A stretch of 64,000 nt of DNA, from contig NZ_VZOW01000002.1 in the NCBI RefSeq assembly GCF_008801835.1, positions 62,001 through 126,000 of the forward strand, written 5' to 3'. Shown piece after piece: positions 46,201 to 54,743 of the stretch. Made by a program: the position numbers and the translations under genes. The notes under the pieces were generated by a model, which saw only the letters and a list, made by a program, of their open reading frames with translations, was not told where the DNA came from and ran no database searches. This DNA is from Cupriavidus pauculus. GTDB taxonomy: Bacteria; Pseudomonadota; Gammaproteobacteria; Burkholderiales; Burkholderiaceae. Each line of letters starts with the position of its first letter. Position 1 is the first letter of the stretch.

Positions 46201-47187
46201 ATGGTTCAAGCCATCCGATCTGCTCGCATAAGTTTGACCAGGGTTACGCAACGTCTGCGTGGAAGGCCCGACCCAACGCTCTCGATGTCCGCGGCACTGG
46301 CCGCATTCATGCCGCCCCCGACGGAAAGGTCCGCCGCGCCTCCATCGCTGCGCGAGCCCGCCGACCCCGCCACGCTCCCTGCCTCGCCTGAACCGCCCAC
46401 GCACCGCTATCGCGCCATCTGGCTGTCCGACATCCATCTCGGCACGCCCGGTTGCCAGGCCACGTATCTGCTCGACTTTCTCAAGCACAACGAATCCGAC
46501 GTGCTTTATCTGGTTGGCGACATCATCGATGGCTGGCAACTGCGCCGTGGCTGGTACTGGCCGCAAAGCCACAACGACGTGGTGCAGAAACTGCTGCGCA
46601 AGGCGCGCAAGGGCACCGAGGTGATCTACGTGCCCGGCAATCACGACGAGGCGGCGCGCCAGTTCGATGGCATGGCGTTCGGCGACATCACCGTGCGTGA
46701 GGACGCGGTCCATGTCACCGCCACGGGCAAGCGGCTCTGGGTGGTGCACGGCGACCTGTTCGACGGCGTGGTGCAGCACGCCAAATGGTTGGCCTACCTC
46801 GGCGACTCGCTGTACACGATGATCCTGGCCGTGAACCGGCATTTCAATCGCGTGCGGGCGCGGCTTGGATTCGACTACTGGTCGCTGTCGCAATACCTGA
46901 AGCATCAGGTCAAGAACGCCGTCAGCTACATCAACTCGTTCGAGCACGCGATGGTGGACGAAGCGCGCCGCCGCGGCTGCGACGGCGTGGTCTGCGGCCA
47001 CATCCACAAGGCCGAAATCCGCGACGTGAACGGACAGCTCTACTGCAACGACGGCGACTGGGTGGAAAGCCTGTCCGCCCTGGTCGAGACCATGGAAGGC
47101 GAACTGAAGATCGTCTACTGGACCACGCTGCTCGATCCGCCCGCTCCCGCCGGCCGCCGCCGTCGCGCCGCCAACGTCGCCGCCTGA
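46201..47187 (+). CDS. PlcP-type phospholipase C (metallophosphoesterase)
   Basis: Calcineurin-like metallophosphoesterase of the LpxH superfamily, 328 aa. Metal-binding motifs are complete: SDIHLG (Asp77, His79), GDIIDGW (Asp107), GNHDE (146-150), VVHGDLFDG and GHIHKAE. The overall pattern, including YWPQSHNDVVQKLLRKARKG and AYLGDSLYT, matches PlcP-type phospholipases that release diacylglycerol from phospholipids in phosphate-starved bacteria. LpxH itself is shorter. The in-frame ATG at 46156 falls inside the fourth Pho-like half-site, so I start at 46201 (GGGG 6 nt upstream). Residues 1-65 are Pro/Ala-rich and variable. Confidence 0.85.
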   Translation: MVQAIRSARISLTRVTQRLRGRPDPTLSMSAALAAFMPPPTERSAAPPSLREPADPATLPASPEPPTHRYRAIWLSDIHLGTPGCQATYLLDFLKHNESDVLYLVGDIIDGWQLRRGWYWPQSHNDVVQKLLRKARKGTEVIYVPGNHDEAARQFDGMAFGDITVREDAVHVTATGKRLWVVHGDLFDGVVQHAKWLAYLGDSLYTMILAVNRHFNRVRARLGFDYWSLSQYLKHQVKNAVSYINSFEHAMVDEARRRGCDGVVCGHIHKAEIRDVNGQLYCNDGDWVESLSALVETMEGELKIVYWTTLLDPPAPAGRRRRAANVAA

Positions 47188-47278
47188 CCGCCATTCCCAC
47201 CCCGCATCGCGCGCCCGCCATGCAGGCGCGCGATGCGGCGCCTCACCACATACGGCACAGCCGCCGCAAGGAGTTCCG

Positions 47279-48397
47279 ATGAGAGTCCTGATCGTCACCG
47301 ACGCGTGGGAACCGCAGGTCAATGGCGTAGTGCGCACGCTGAAATCCACGCGCCGAGAGCTCGAAGCCATGGGCCACGAAGTAAATCTGCTCACCCCGCT
47401 GGAATTCCGCACGATCCCCTGCCCCACCTATCCCGAGATCCGCCTGTCGATCCTGCCTTCGGCAAAGGTTCGTCGGCGCATCGACGCGTTCCAGCCCGAT
47501 GCCTTGCATATTGCTACGGAGGGTCCGCTCGGGCTGGCCGCGCGCGCTTATGCGCTGCGTCACAAGCTGCCTTTCACCACGGCCTATCACACGCGCTTTC
47601 CGGAATATGTACAGGCGCGCTTCGGCATTCCGCTGGCCTGGACCTATCGATTCTTGCGCTGGTTTCATGGCGCGGCGCGCGCGGTCATGGCGCCGACCCC
47701 GGTGGTACTGGACGACCTGCAGCGCTTTGGCATTACCAACGGCGTACTGTGGACGCGCGGCGTTGACCTGGACGTGTTCACGGCGCAGCGAGCGAACGTT
47801 TTAAACACCGCGCATCCGATCTTCCTGTACGTGGGACGTGTGGCGGTGGAAAAGAACGTCGAGGCGTTTCTCCAGCTCGATCTGCCCGGATCGAAATGGG
47901 TGGTGGGCGATGGCCCGGCGCTGGCGGCGCTGAAGGCCCGTTACCCATCTGCCAACTATCTCGGCGTGCTGAAGCAACCGGAATTGGCCAGGGTGTATGC
48001 TTCCGCAGATGTCTTCGTGTTTCCAAGCCGGACTGACACCTTCGGGCTGGTATTGCTGGAAGCGCTGGCCAGCGGCCTGCCTGTGGCGGCATACCCGGTA
48101 ACGGGGCCGATCGATGTGCTGGGTGACAGTCCGGCCGGCGTCATGCATGAGGACCTGAGAGAGGCATGTCTGGAGGCGTTGCGCATCGACCGCGCGACGG
48201 CACGCGCCCACGCGGAGAAGTTTTCGTGGCGCGCGGCCTCCGAGCAGTTCCTCAAACATCTGCGTCCGCTGTCGGCGACAGTGGGCGGATCCGACAATCC
48301 GGCATCTCCCGTCGCACCCGATCATGGCCAAGCCCCATCCCACGCTACCGCCCGATCCGTCGCTGCACCGGCCGACCACCACGCAGGTGGCCGCTGA
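47279..48397 (+). CDS. Family-4 glycosyltransferase, probable diacylglycerol glycosyltransferase
   Basis: GT-B fold glycosyltransferase (GT4/GT1 superfamily), 372 aa. The N-terminus MRVLIVTDAWEPQVNGVVRT has the acceptor-side Gly loop, and the C-terminal donor domain has LYVGRVAVEKNV and the E-x7-E-like region DTFGLVLLEALASG. It resembles the Agt-type lipid glycosyltransferase found next to plcP in other bacteria, which glycosylates diacylglycerol. It starts 91 nt after plcP. The last 35 residues are Ala/Pro/His-rich, unlike the family, and overlap dgkA in another frame. Confidence 0.83.
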   Translation: MRVLIVTDAWEPQVNGVVRTLKSTRRELEAMGHEVNLLTPLEFRTIPCPTYPEIRLSILPSAKVRRRIDAFQPDALHIATEGPLGLAARAYALRHKLPFTTAYHTRFPEYVQARFGIPLAWTYRFLRWFHGAARAVMAPTPVVLDDLQRFGITNGVLWTRGVDLDVFTAQRANVLNTAHPIFLYVGRVAVEKNVEAFLQLDLPGSKWVVGDGPALAALKARYPSANYLGVLKQPELARVYASADVFVFPSRTDTFGLVLLEALASGLPVAAYPVTGPIDVLGDSPAGVMHEDLREACLEALRIDRATARAHAEKFSWRAASEQFLKHLRPLSATVGGSDNPASPVAPDHGQAPSHATARSVAAPADHHAGGR

Positions 48398-48821
48398 AGT
48401 GGAATCGGAATATTCGATCGCCAACAATCCCCACAAAGGCAACCGCGGCCTGACGCGGGCATGGCATGCCGCCATCAACTCGATGTCGGGCCTGCGCTAT
48501 GCCGTGCTGGAAGAAAGCGCTTTCCGGCAGGAACTGACGCTGGTGATCATCCTCACGCCGTGCGCATTCATCCTGCCGGTGTCGGTGGTCGAGCGCGTGT
48601 TGCTGCTGGGCACGCTGCTGCTGGTCCTGATCGTGGAGCTGCTCAATTCGAGTGTCGAAGCGGCCATCGACCGGATCTCGCTGGAACGCCACAGCCTGTC
48701 GAAGCGTGCGAAGGATTTTGGCAGTGCGGCGGTCATGCTGGCGCTGATCCTGTGCGGCGGCACATGGATCGCCATCGGCGGACCGCACGTGGTGCGCTGG
48801 ATCGGGATGCTGGCGAGCTAG
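48324..48821 (+). CDS. dgkA: Diacylglycerol kinase
   Basis: Small integral-membrane kinase converting diacylglycerol to phosphatidic acid, 165 aa against about 122 in E. coli because of a 40-residue polar N-terminal extension. The core signatures EESAFRQE, IVELLNSSVEAAIDRIS with the catalytic Glu, and LSKRAKDFGSAAV are all present, with three helices. The only upstream ATG (48324) overlaps the glycosyltransferase end by 74 nt; a later GTG is possible. It would recycle diacylglycerol freed by the neighbouring phospholipase. Confidence 0.92.
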   Translation: MAKPHPTLPPDPSLHRPTTTQVAAEVESEYSIANNPHKGNRGLTRAWHAAINSMSGLRYAVLEESAFRQELTLVIILTPCAFILPVSVVERVLLLGTLLLVLIVELLNSSVEAAIDRISLERHSLSKRAKDFGSAAVMLALILCGGTWIAIGGPHVVRWIGMLAS

Positions 48822-48826
48822 CCCGC

Positions 48827-48867
48827 AAAACAAACACCCCAAGCGCTGGCGTGCAGCCTTGGGGTGT
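48827..48867 (-). terminator. Terminator of the LOG gene
   Basis: The stem ACACCCCAAG/CTTGGGGTGT (48834-48843 with 48858-48867) with an inner GCTG/CAGC is followed on the minus strand by TTTGTTTTGC. It lies between the convergent dgkA and LOG genes and may work in both directions, although the plus side is weak in T. Confidence 0.8.
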
Positions 48868-48938
48868 GTTCTGGTCTGGCGACGGCTCCGCAGCGCAACG
48901 GCGTGAAACCGTCCCGCCGGTCGTGGGTCTTCGGCGAT

Positions 48939-49523
48939 TCAGGTCTTTTCGCGCGCCGCCTGCCACTTGTCGACGCGCACGCGCGGCGCGGCCGCCAGTT
49001 TGCCGAGCAAACCCGACGGCGAACTCGAAACATGCAGCATATCGGCATGGACCTGCTTCAGGAAACCTTCGCTGACGGCATGGCTCAGGAAAGCCAGCAT
49101 GCCGTCGTAGAAGCCGGCCACGTTGAGCAATCCGACAGGCTTGTCGTGATAGCCGAGCTGCGCCCAGGTGAAAGTCTCGAACAGTTCCTCGAAGGTGCCC
49201 ACCCCACCGGGCATGGCGATGAATGCATCGGCGCGGTCGGCCATCATCTGCTTGCGCTCATGCATATTGCGCACCACGTGCAGTTCGGTCAGGCCGCGAT
49301 GTCCCACCTCCTTCTGCATCAACGCATCGGGAATGATGCCGATGGCCATGCCGCCGTGGGCCAGAACGCTGTCCGCCACGATGCCCATCAGGCCGACCTT
49401 GCCGCCGCCATAGACCAGCGCGAGGCCCTGTTCCGCCATGGTCTTGCCGAGCACCTTGGCCACCTCGGCATACTCGGGCCGAACACCGGGGCTCGACCCG
49501 CAATACACGCAAACCGCTTTCAT
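48939..49523 (-). CDS. LOG family phosphoribohydrolase (TIGR00730)
   Basis: Rossmann-fold protein of the LOG/YvdD family, 194 aa, which cleaves nucleoside 5'-monophosphates, in plants and some bacteria releasing cytokinins. The signature PGGVGTFEELFE (near residue 103) is the phosphate-binding and catalytic region; the N-terminus VCVYCGSSPG is also conserved. Its ATG overlaps the TetR stop by 4 nt. The true bacterial substrate (AMP or cytokinin ribotides) cannot be told. Confidence 0.92.
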   Translation of the reverse strand: MKAVCVYCGSSPGVRPEYAEVAKVLGKTMAEQGLALVYGGGKVGLMGIVADSVLAHGGMAIGIIPDALMQKEVGHRGLTELHVVRNMHERKQMMADRADAFIAMPGGVGTFEELFETFTWAQLGYHDKPVGLLNVAGFYDGMLAFLSHAVSEGFLKQVHADMLHVSSSPSGLLGKLAAAPRVRVDKWQAAREKT

Positions 49524-50230
49524 CTCTTGTCCTTTTCGGCCCTGGCGGCCTCGGCTTCGGCCTTTTGCGTCGCATATTCGCGCGCGAGCTGGTCGAATGC
49601 CTCGCGTGCCTTGCCGCGCAGATACGGCGCCAGGATCGAGAAAATGTGATAGCTCGACCCATGCAGATAACCGCGGATCTGCTCGGGATCGTTATATTGC
49701 CGCGGATGTTGCACGAACTGGAACGACAGCCAGTAGGTGGCAATCACCACGATGTTGGTGCAGACGGCGTCGACCTGCTCCGGCGTGGCTTCCATGTCGC
49801 CGTCTTCCTGGAACTGCCGGCAGATTTCCAGCGCAAAGCGCTTCTTCTGTTCGACGATGCGCTTGAAGTTGGTTTCGAGCATCCGGTTGCGCGCCAACAG
49901 ATCGTTGATGTCGCGATAAAGGAAGCGGTAGTTCCAAAGAAACTCCGACATGTACTGCAGATAGCCCCAGCTTTCTCCCAGCGTGGCCTTATGGTCCTCC
50001 GGCATCTTGAGCCGGCGCTCCATTTCCTGCTCGAAGCGCACGAAGATGGAGTTGATGATGTCGTCCTTGTTGCGGAAGTGGTAGTACAGATTGCCAGGGC
50101 TGATCTCCATGGCTTCCGCAATCGTCGTGGTCGTGACATTGGGCTCGCCAAGTTCGTTGAACAGACGTAGCGAAACATCCAGGATGCGGTCTCTGGTGCG
50201 GCGCGGACCGGCTTGCGGTTTGGCTTCCAT
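49520..50230 (-). CDS. TetR family transcriptional regulator
   Basis: DNA-binding regulator, 236 aa. The helix-turn-helix covers about 15-60 (RTRDRILDVSLRLFNELGEPN, shown in part; then IAEAMEISPGNLYYHFRNKDD). The C-terminal ligand domain has the block RFLYRDINDLLARN, a pattern also seen in a beta/gamma-proteobacterial TetR subgroup of unknown ligand. The charged tail (QKAEAEAARAEKDKR) is helical. It is co-translated with the LOG gene and may control it or the divergent secreted-protein gene. Confidence 0.9.
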   Translation of the reverse strand: MEAKPQAGPRRTRDRILDVSLRLFNELGEPNVTTTTIAEAMEISPGNLYYHFRNKDDIINSIFVRFEQEMERRLKMPEDHKATLGESWGYLQYMSEFLWNYRFLYRDINDLLARNRMLETNFKRIVEQKKRFALEICRQFQEDGDMEATPEQVDAVCTNIVVIATYWLSFQFVQHPRQYNDPEQIRGYLHGSSYHIFSILAPYLRGKAREAFDQLAREYATQKAEAEAARAEKDKR

Positions 50231-50391
50231 GGGTATCGGACGGACTTTGTATCTGCAGGATTCGGATTATAAGCACAGTGGGCGGGCCGGCCGACGGCAT
50301 GTGACGTGTGCGCTGCGGACCTTCCAAGCATTCTACGATTCAGACAATTCAGCCAAGACACCACAATCGAGTGTTCGTGAAGCACACTTGC

Positions 50392-51105
50392 ATGCTCGTC
50401 TTCCCTTCCACGCTGGAGCCACTCTTGAAGCGTCTTCCGTTTTCTCTTGTCCTTGGTGCGCTCGTCACCGCGTCCGTTTTAGCGATGCAAAGCGCGCCAG
50501 CCGCCACCACGTCGGATTTTCGCTTGCGCGCCGATATGCTGCCCGCGTCCTGCGACCTGACGATCTCGAACAACGGCATCGTCGACTTCGGCGTCATCAT
50601 GGCGGCCAGCCTCAGCGATACCGGCTTCACCCGGGTCGGCAAGCGGGACATCACCCTGAATATCACCTGCGATGCCGCGGCCAAGGTAGCGATTTCCGCC
50701 TCGGACGGGCGACCGGGGACCATTCCCGCCGGCATCGGCAAGTTCCTGTATGCGAATCAGGATGACGCCTCGGTGTTCGGCGCAGGCAATGTCGACGGCC
50801 ACAATATCGGCGGCTATCTCGTATATCACAACGCCGATGGCACCGCGGACGGGGTGCCAGCCTACGTGATCAGTTCGGAGGACAACGGCATCTCGTGGGT
50901 GGAGTCGCATGGCAGAACCAATTCGATCACGCCGACGCGGATCCACGGCTGGTCAAGAACCGTTGGCGGCACGCCGGACAGCTTTACGGTGACCTCGCAG
51001 CCCTACGTGGTGGAACTGGCGCTCAATCGCAAACAGGACCTGCCCGCGCTAACGGGTCAGATTCCGATCGACGGGCTGGTGACGTTCACCATCCAGTACC
51101 TCTGA
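50392..51105 (+). CDS. DUF1120 secreted protein, fimbria-associated type
   Basis: Exported protein of about 237 aa resembling the DUF1120 family, members of which sit in pilus operons of beta-proteobacteria. A signal peptide (about 1-38) ends near SAPAA. The mature part opens with SCDLTISNNGIVDFGVIMAAS, a typical Cys-containing beta-strand motif paired with a second Cys (NITCDAAAKVAI). The start at 50392 is uncertain; a GTG at 50371 is possible. No chaperone or usher gene lies nearby, so it is isolated. Its stop abuts the convergent DUF924 stop. Confidence 0.72.
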   Translation: MLVFPSTLEPLLKRLPFSLVLGALVTASVLAMQSAPAATTSDFRLRADMLPASCDLTISNNGIVDFGVIMAASLSDTGFTRVGKRDITLNITCDAAAKVAISASDGRPGTIPAGIGKFLYANQDDASVFGAGNVDGHNIGGYLVYHNADGTADGVPAYVISSEDNGISWVESHGRTNSITPTRIHGWSRTVGGTPDSFTVTSQPYVVELALNRKQDLPALTGQIPIDGLVTFTIQYL

Positions 51106-51708
51106 TCAGAACGACGACCCCGGCTGGCTCAGGAAGTGCAGCTCTTCGGTGCTGCTCTGTCTTCCCAGTACCGCGTTGCGATGCGGAAAGCGGCCGAAGC
51201 GCGCAATGATCTCGCGGTGCCTTACGGCCCATTCGACGACATCCACCTTGCCGCCGGTCTCGTCGCGCAGCGCTTGCGTCTCGCGCACGGAAATCTCCTG
51301 CGCCTCGAGCGATTCGGCATGTTCGAATGGCAGATAGCAGAACACGCGATGCCATGGCGTCGGCAGCTGATGATCGAGCCCTTGCAAAATCATGCGCTGC
51401 GCCAGCTCCAGGGCCAACCCATCGGTAGCAAAGCTGCGCGCGTCGCTGCGAAACATGTTGCGCGGGAACTGATCGAGCAGCACGATGCGCGCGCAGGCGC
51501 CTTCCGCCGTCACGGACCACTCATCGGCCGCGCCATCGCAGGCGGCCTGCCAGAGCGAAAGAAACCGCGCGCGGATGTTTTCGTCGAATGCGTCGGAATT
51601 GGCAAACCATTCCCGGCGCGACACATTCCATGCGGGCGATTCGGGCGTCCCAAACCAGAAGTCGAGCACCGCGCGCGCGGCTTCGGGCGTGCTCTTAGCG
51701 CTGGACAT
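51106..51708 (-). CDS. DUF924 family protein
   Basis: Conserved all-helical protein of about 200 aa with a TPR-like fold in solved relatives; function unknown. Family signatures seen are VLDFWFG, RREWF, IVLLDQFPRNMFR and FCYLPFEHAES with its His and Glu. It overlaps the truncated-globin gene by 14 nt and ends tail to tail with the DUF1120 gene with no bases between the stops. Confidence 0.88.
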   Translation of the reverse strand: MSSAKSTPEAARAVLDFWFGTPESPAWNVSRREWFANSDAFDENIRARFLSLWQAACDGAADEWSVTAEGACARIVLLDQFPRNMFRSDARSFATDGLALELAQRMILQGLDHQLPTPWHRVFCYLPFEHAESLEAQEISVRETQALRDETGGKVDVVEWAVRHREIIARFGRFPHRNAVLGRQSSTEELHFLSQPGSSF

Positions 51709-52120
51709 TGCGCATCCAGTCCGCGGTTTGGAACAACGCCTGCATCAGCCGCATTTGCAGGTCTTCGGACAACCCGACGTCCTGCATCGCCAGCGCCATG
51801 CAACGCATCCACTGGTCGCGCTCGCTGGTGCCGATCTCAAATGGCAGATGACGCGCGCGCAGGCGCGGATGACCGAAACGCTCGATAAAGTAATTCGGGC
51901 CGCCCAGCCAGCCGCATAGAAACCAGAACAGCTTGTCGCGCGATCCGTCGAGCGACGGCGGGTGCAGCGCGCGCAATCCGGCGAACTCGGCTTCCAGATC
52001 CATCAGGTCGTAGAAGCGGTCCACCAGTTCGCGCACCCGCTTCTCGCCGCCGATCAATTCATACGCGGTGATCTCTTCCCGCTGGTCGTTTTGCGGGGTA
52101 TCCGCAGATTCATGGCTCAT
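51695..52120 (-). CDS. Group II truncated haemoglobin
   Basis: Small haem protein of the trHbO class, 141 aa, thought to bind oxygen or detoxify nitric oxide and peroxides. Visible are the B10 Tyr in VDRFYDLMD, the proximal His region GHPRLRARHLPFEIG, and the G8 Trp in RDQWMRCM that typifies groups II and III. The start at 52120 (MSHESADTP) lacks a clear ribosome site. It lies 11 nt after the permease gene and overlaps the DUF924 gene, so the three are probably one transcript. Confidence 0.9.
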   Translation of the reverse strand: MSHESADTPQNDQREEITAYELIGGEKRVRELVDRFYDLMDLEAEFAGLRALHPPSLDGSRDKLFWFLCGWLGGPNYFIERFGHPRLRARHLPFEIGTSERDQWMRCMALAMQDVGLSEDLQMRLMQALFQTADWMRNVQR

Positions 52121-52131
52121 GGCACTGTCAC

Positions 52132-54705
52132 TCAATTCACATCGCGCAGCGTGGCCAGGGCCGGTTGTCGCAACACTTCGCGCAATCCCAGCCAGCCGCC
52201 CGCAAAAGCGCACAGCATGCCAGAAACCACACCCACCGGCACGATCCACGGGTTGAAGCGGTATGGGAAATCGAACACGAACTGCGACAGCCCCCAGCCG
52301 ATCGCGATGGCGCCCAGGCTTGCCAGGAAGCCGGCAAGCCCACCCACCACCAGGAACTCCGCGTACTGGGTCTGCCGCACCAGCGCAGCAGGCGCTCCTA
52401 ACGCCTTCAACAGCCCGGCATCGCGCTTGCGCTCGTCGCGCGCGCCCGACAACGCCGCGTAGAGCACCGTGACGCCAGCCAGCAACGTGAAGATGAACAG
52501 GAATTCAACCGCCGCAATCACCTGGTCGAGAATTTGCTGGATCTGCCGCAGGATCAGGTCCGTATTGACGACGGTGATATTGGGAAATGCCGCGGTCAGC
52601 TGATTACCGAGGGCGGCCTTGGCGGGCGGCAGATGAAACGAGGTGATGTAAGTCTCCGGAAGTCCCTGCATCTTCGATGTCGGCAGGATGACGAAGAAAT
52701 TCACGCGCATCGATCCCCACTCGAGCTTGCGCAGCGAGGTGACCGGAGCTTCGACGATCTGCCCGGCGACATCAAACCGCAAGGTGTCGCCGAGGCTGAT
52801 ATGCAGCGTCTTGGCAATACCCTCCTCCACCGATGCGCCAGCCAGTCCGGCGCCCGCGCCATCCCAGCGGCCAGCCACCACCTCGTTGCCATCCGGCAGC
52901 TTGTCCATGTAGGAAAGATTGAACTCGCGCTCGACCAGATTGCGCGCCCGCCCGTCCGGGTAGCTGTCGGCCCGCACCGGCCGCTCGCCGATCTGGATCA
53001 GGCGCCCGCGCACCATGGGAAAAAGCAGGTCGTCGACACCGTTCTTTTCCAGCATCGCGCGCAGCGGCTCGCGCTGGTCGGGCTGGATATTGATGATGAA
53101 GCGATTGGGCGCGTCGGCCGGCGTGGCGTTGCGCCACGAATCGATCAGATCGTTGCGCGTCATGCCAAGCAACAGCAGCGCCATCAGCCCCACCGCAAGC
53201 GCCACGGTCTGCAGCACCGTCACGCCGCGCCGCCGTTCCAGCACGGCCAGCGCAAAACGCCAGCCCACGCTGCCGCGCGCCCGACCGCGCATGCCGCGCG
53301 ACAACGCCATCAGCAGGCCCAACGCCAGCAGCGCAAACACGATGCCGGCGGCCACAAATCCGCCGGCCGTCGTCACGCCCAGTTTGAGGTCGCGTGCGGC
53401 GGCCATCAACAGGGCCACGAAGGCGCCCAGGCCCAGCGCATAGGCGATCCACGCCGAGATTGGCGGCAGGCCGATATCGCGCCGCAGCACGCGCAGCGGC
53501 GCCACGCGCGTCAACGCCAGCAACGGCGGCAAGGCGAAGCCGCCGAGCAGCAGCATGCCCGCCGCCACGCCGATCAGCGCCGGCACGATCGACGGATGCG
53601 GGAGCGAGACCTGCAGCAGCCCGCCCAGCGACATCAGCAAGCCATAGTGCGCCGCATAACCGAGCGCCACGCCAACCACCGCGCCGCCCAGCCCGAGCAT
53701 CAGGAATTCAATGGCGAACGCCGCCAGAATCTGCCCGCGCGACAGGCCGAGGCACTTGTACACCGCGCACGCATCGGTATGGCGCTGCATGTAGCGGCGC
53801 GCCGACATCGCGATCGCCACCGCCGCGATCATCGACGACAGCACCGCCACGAGCGACAGGAAGCGCTCGGCACGGTCCAGCGTGGCGCGCATCTGCGGCT
53901 GGCCCGATTCGAGCGATTCCACGCGTGTATTGCGCAGGTGGCGCCGCGCGATCTCGTCGGCCGCCCACTGGCGATAGTTGGCGGTGGCGGCGTCGGGCCC
54001 GGCCACCAGCAGCCGGTACGTCACCCGGCTGCCCCAGCCGATCAGCCGGGTGGCCTCGAGGTCCGACATTGGCAACATCACGCGCGGCGCGAAATTCATG
54101 AACCCGGCGCCGCGATCCAGCTCCTGCGTCACGATCCGGTCGATGCGGAACGTCTTGCTGCCGAGTTGCAGTCCATCGCCGATGCGCAGATGCAATGCGA
54201 TCAACAGCGCTTCGTCCACCCACACTGTGCCGGGCGCGGGAATCGTCCGTGCTTCGGATTCCGCCCCGCCGGGAGATTCGGCCACCTTGGTGCGCCCGCG
54301 CAGCGGATAGCCGTCGGTCACCGCCTTCAGCGCGGCCAGCTGGCTCGGCGCTTCGGCCTGCGCGGCAGCGCCCGGCGCGCGCGCGGTGGCCATGCTGGGA
54401 AAGGTCACGGTCTGCGCCACCTGCAGCCCATCGCGCCGGGCCCGCTCGGCGAACGCCGGATCGAACGGCTGATCGGCGACCAGCAGCACGTCGGCGGCGA
54501 TCATCTGGCGCGCGTCGCGCTCGAGGCCCAGGCGCATGCGATCGGCCAGGAAGCCGACGCTTGTCAGCGCCGCCACCGCCAGCACGAGTGCAAACAGCAA
54601 CAGCGTCAGTTCTCCCGCCAGCCAGTCGCGCCGCGCCATGCGCAGCGCCTGTCTGAATGCGGAAAATTTCACGTTACGTACCACGGGAGAGGAGGCAGTC
54701 GACAT
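52132..54705 (-). CDS. Large FtsX-type ABC transporter permease, YbbP-like
   Basis: Inner-membrane permease of 857 aa with two FtsX domains and about ten helices, most like YbbP, the permease of the YbbAP system. Helix 1 (about 30-50) is followed by a long periplasmic domain, then clusters of helices (around 280-500) and a second periplasmic domain with a final FtsX block (YAALSGARDERKRDAGLLKALGA). The partner ATPase (YbbA-like) and the thioesterase often linked to it are not in this window. The substrate is unknown, with lipids suggested for relatives. Confidence 0.88.
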   Translation of the reverse strand: MSTASSPVVRNVKFSAFRQALRMARRDWLAGELTLLLFALVLAVAALTSVGFLADRMRLGLERDARQMIAADVLLVADQPFDPAFAERARRDGLQVAQTVTFPSMATARAPGAAAQAEAPSQLAALKAVTDGYPLRGRTKVAESPGGAESEARTIPAPGTVWVDEALLIALHLRIGDGLQLGSKTFRIDRIVTQELDRGAGFMNFAPRVMLPMSDLEATRLIGWGSRVTYRLLVAGPDAATANYRQWAADEIARRHLRNTRVESLESGQPQMRATLDRAERFLSLVAVLSSMIAAVAIAMSARRYMQRHTDACAVYKCLGLSRGQILAAFAIEFLMLGLGGAVVGVALGYAAHYGLLMSLGGLLQVSLPHPSIVPALIGVAAGMLLLGGFALPPLLALTRVAPLRVLRRDIGLPPISAWIAYALGLGAFVALLMAAARDLKLGVTTAGGFVAAGIVFALLALGLLMALSRGMRGRARGSVGWRFALAVLERRRGVTVLQTVALAVGLMALLLLGMTRNDLIDSWRNATPADAPNRFIINIQPDQREPLRAMLEKNGVDDLLFPMVRGRLIQIGERPVRADSYPDGRARNLVEREFNLSYMDKLPDGNEVVAGRWDGAGAGLAGASVEEGIAKTLHISLGDTLRFDVAGQIVEAPVTSLRKLEWGSMRVNFFVILPTSKMQGLPETYITSFHLPPAKAALGNQLTAAFPNITVVNTDLILRQIQQILDQVIAAVEFLFIFTLLAGVTVLYAALSGARDERKRDAGLLKALGAPAALVRQTQYAEFLVVGGLAGFLASLGAIAIGWGLSQFVFDFPYRFNPWIVPVGVVSGMLCAFAGGWLGLREVLRQPALATLRDVN

Positions 54706-54743
54706 CGGAGCAGAGGTAGCGGTCGGGCGTCAGGCTGACGGAT

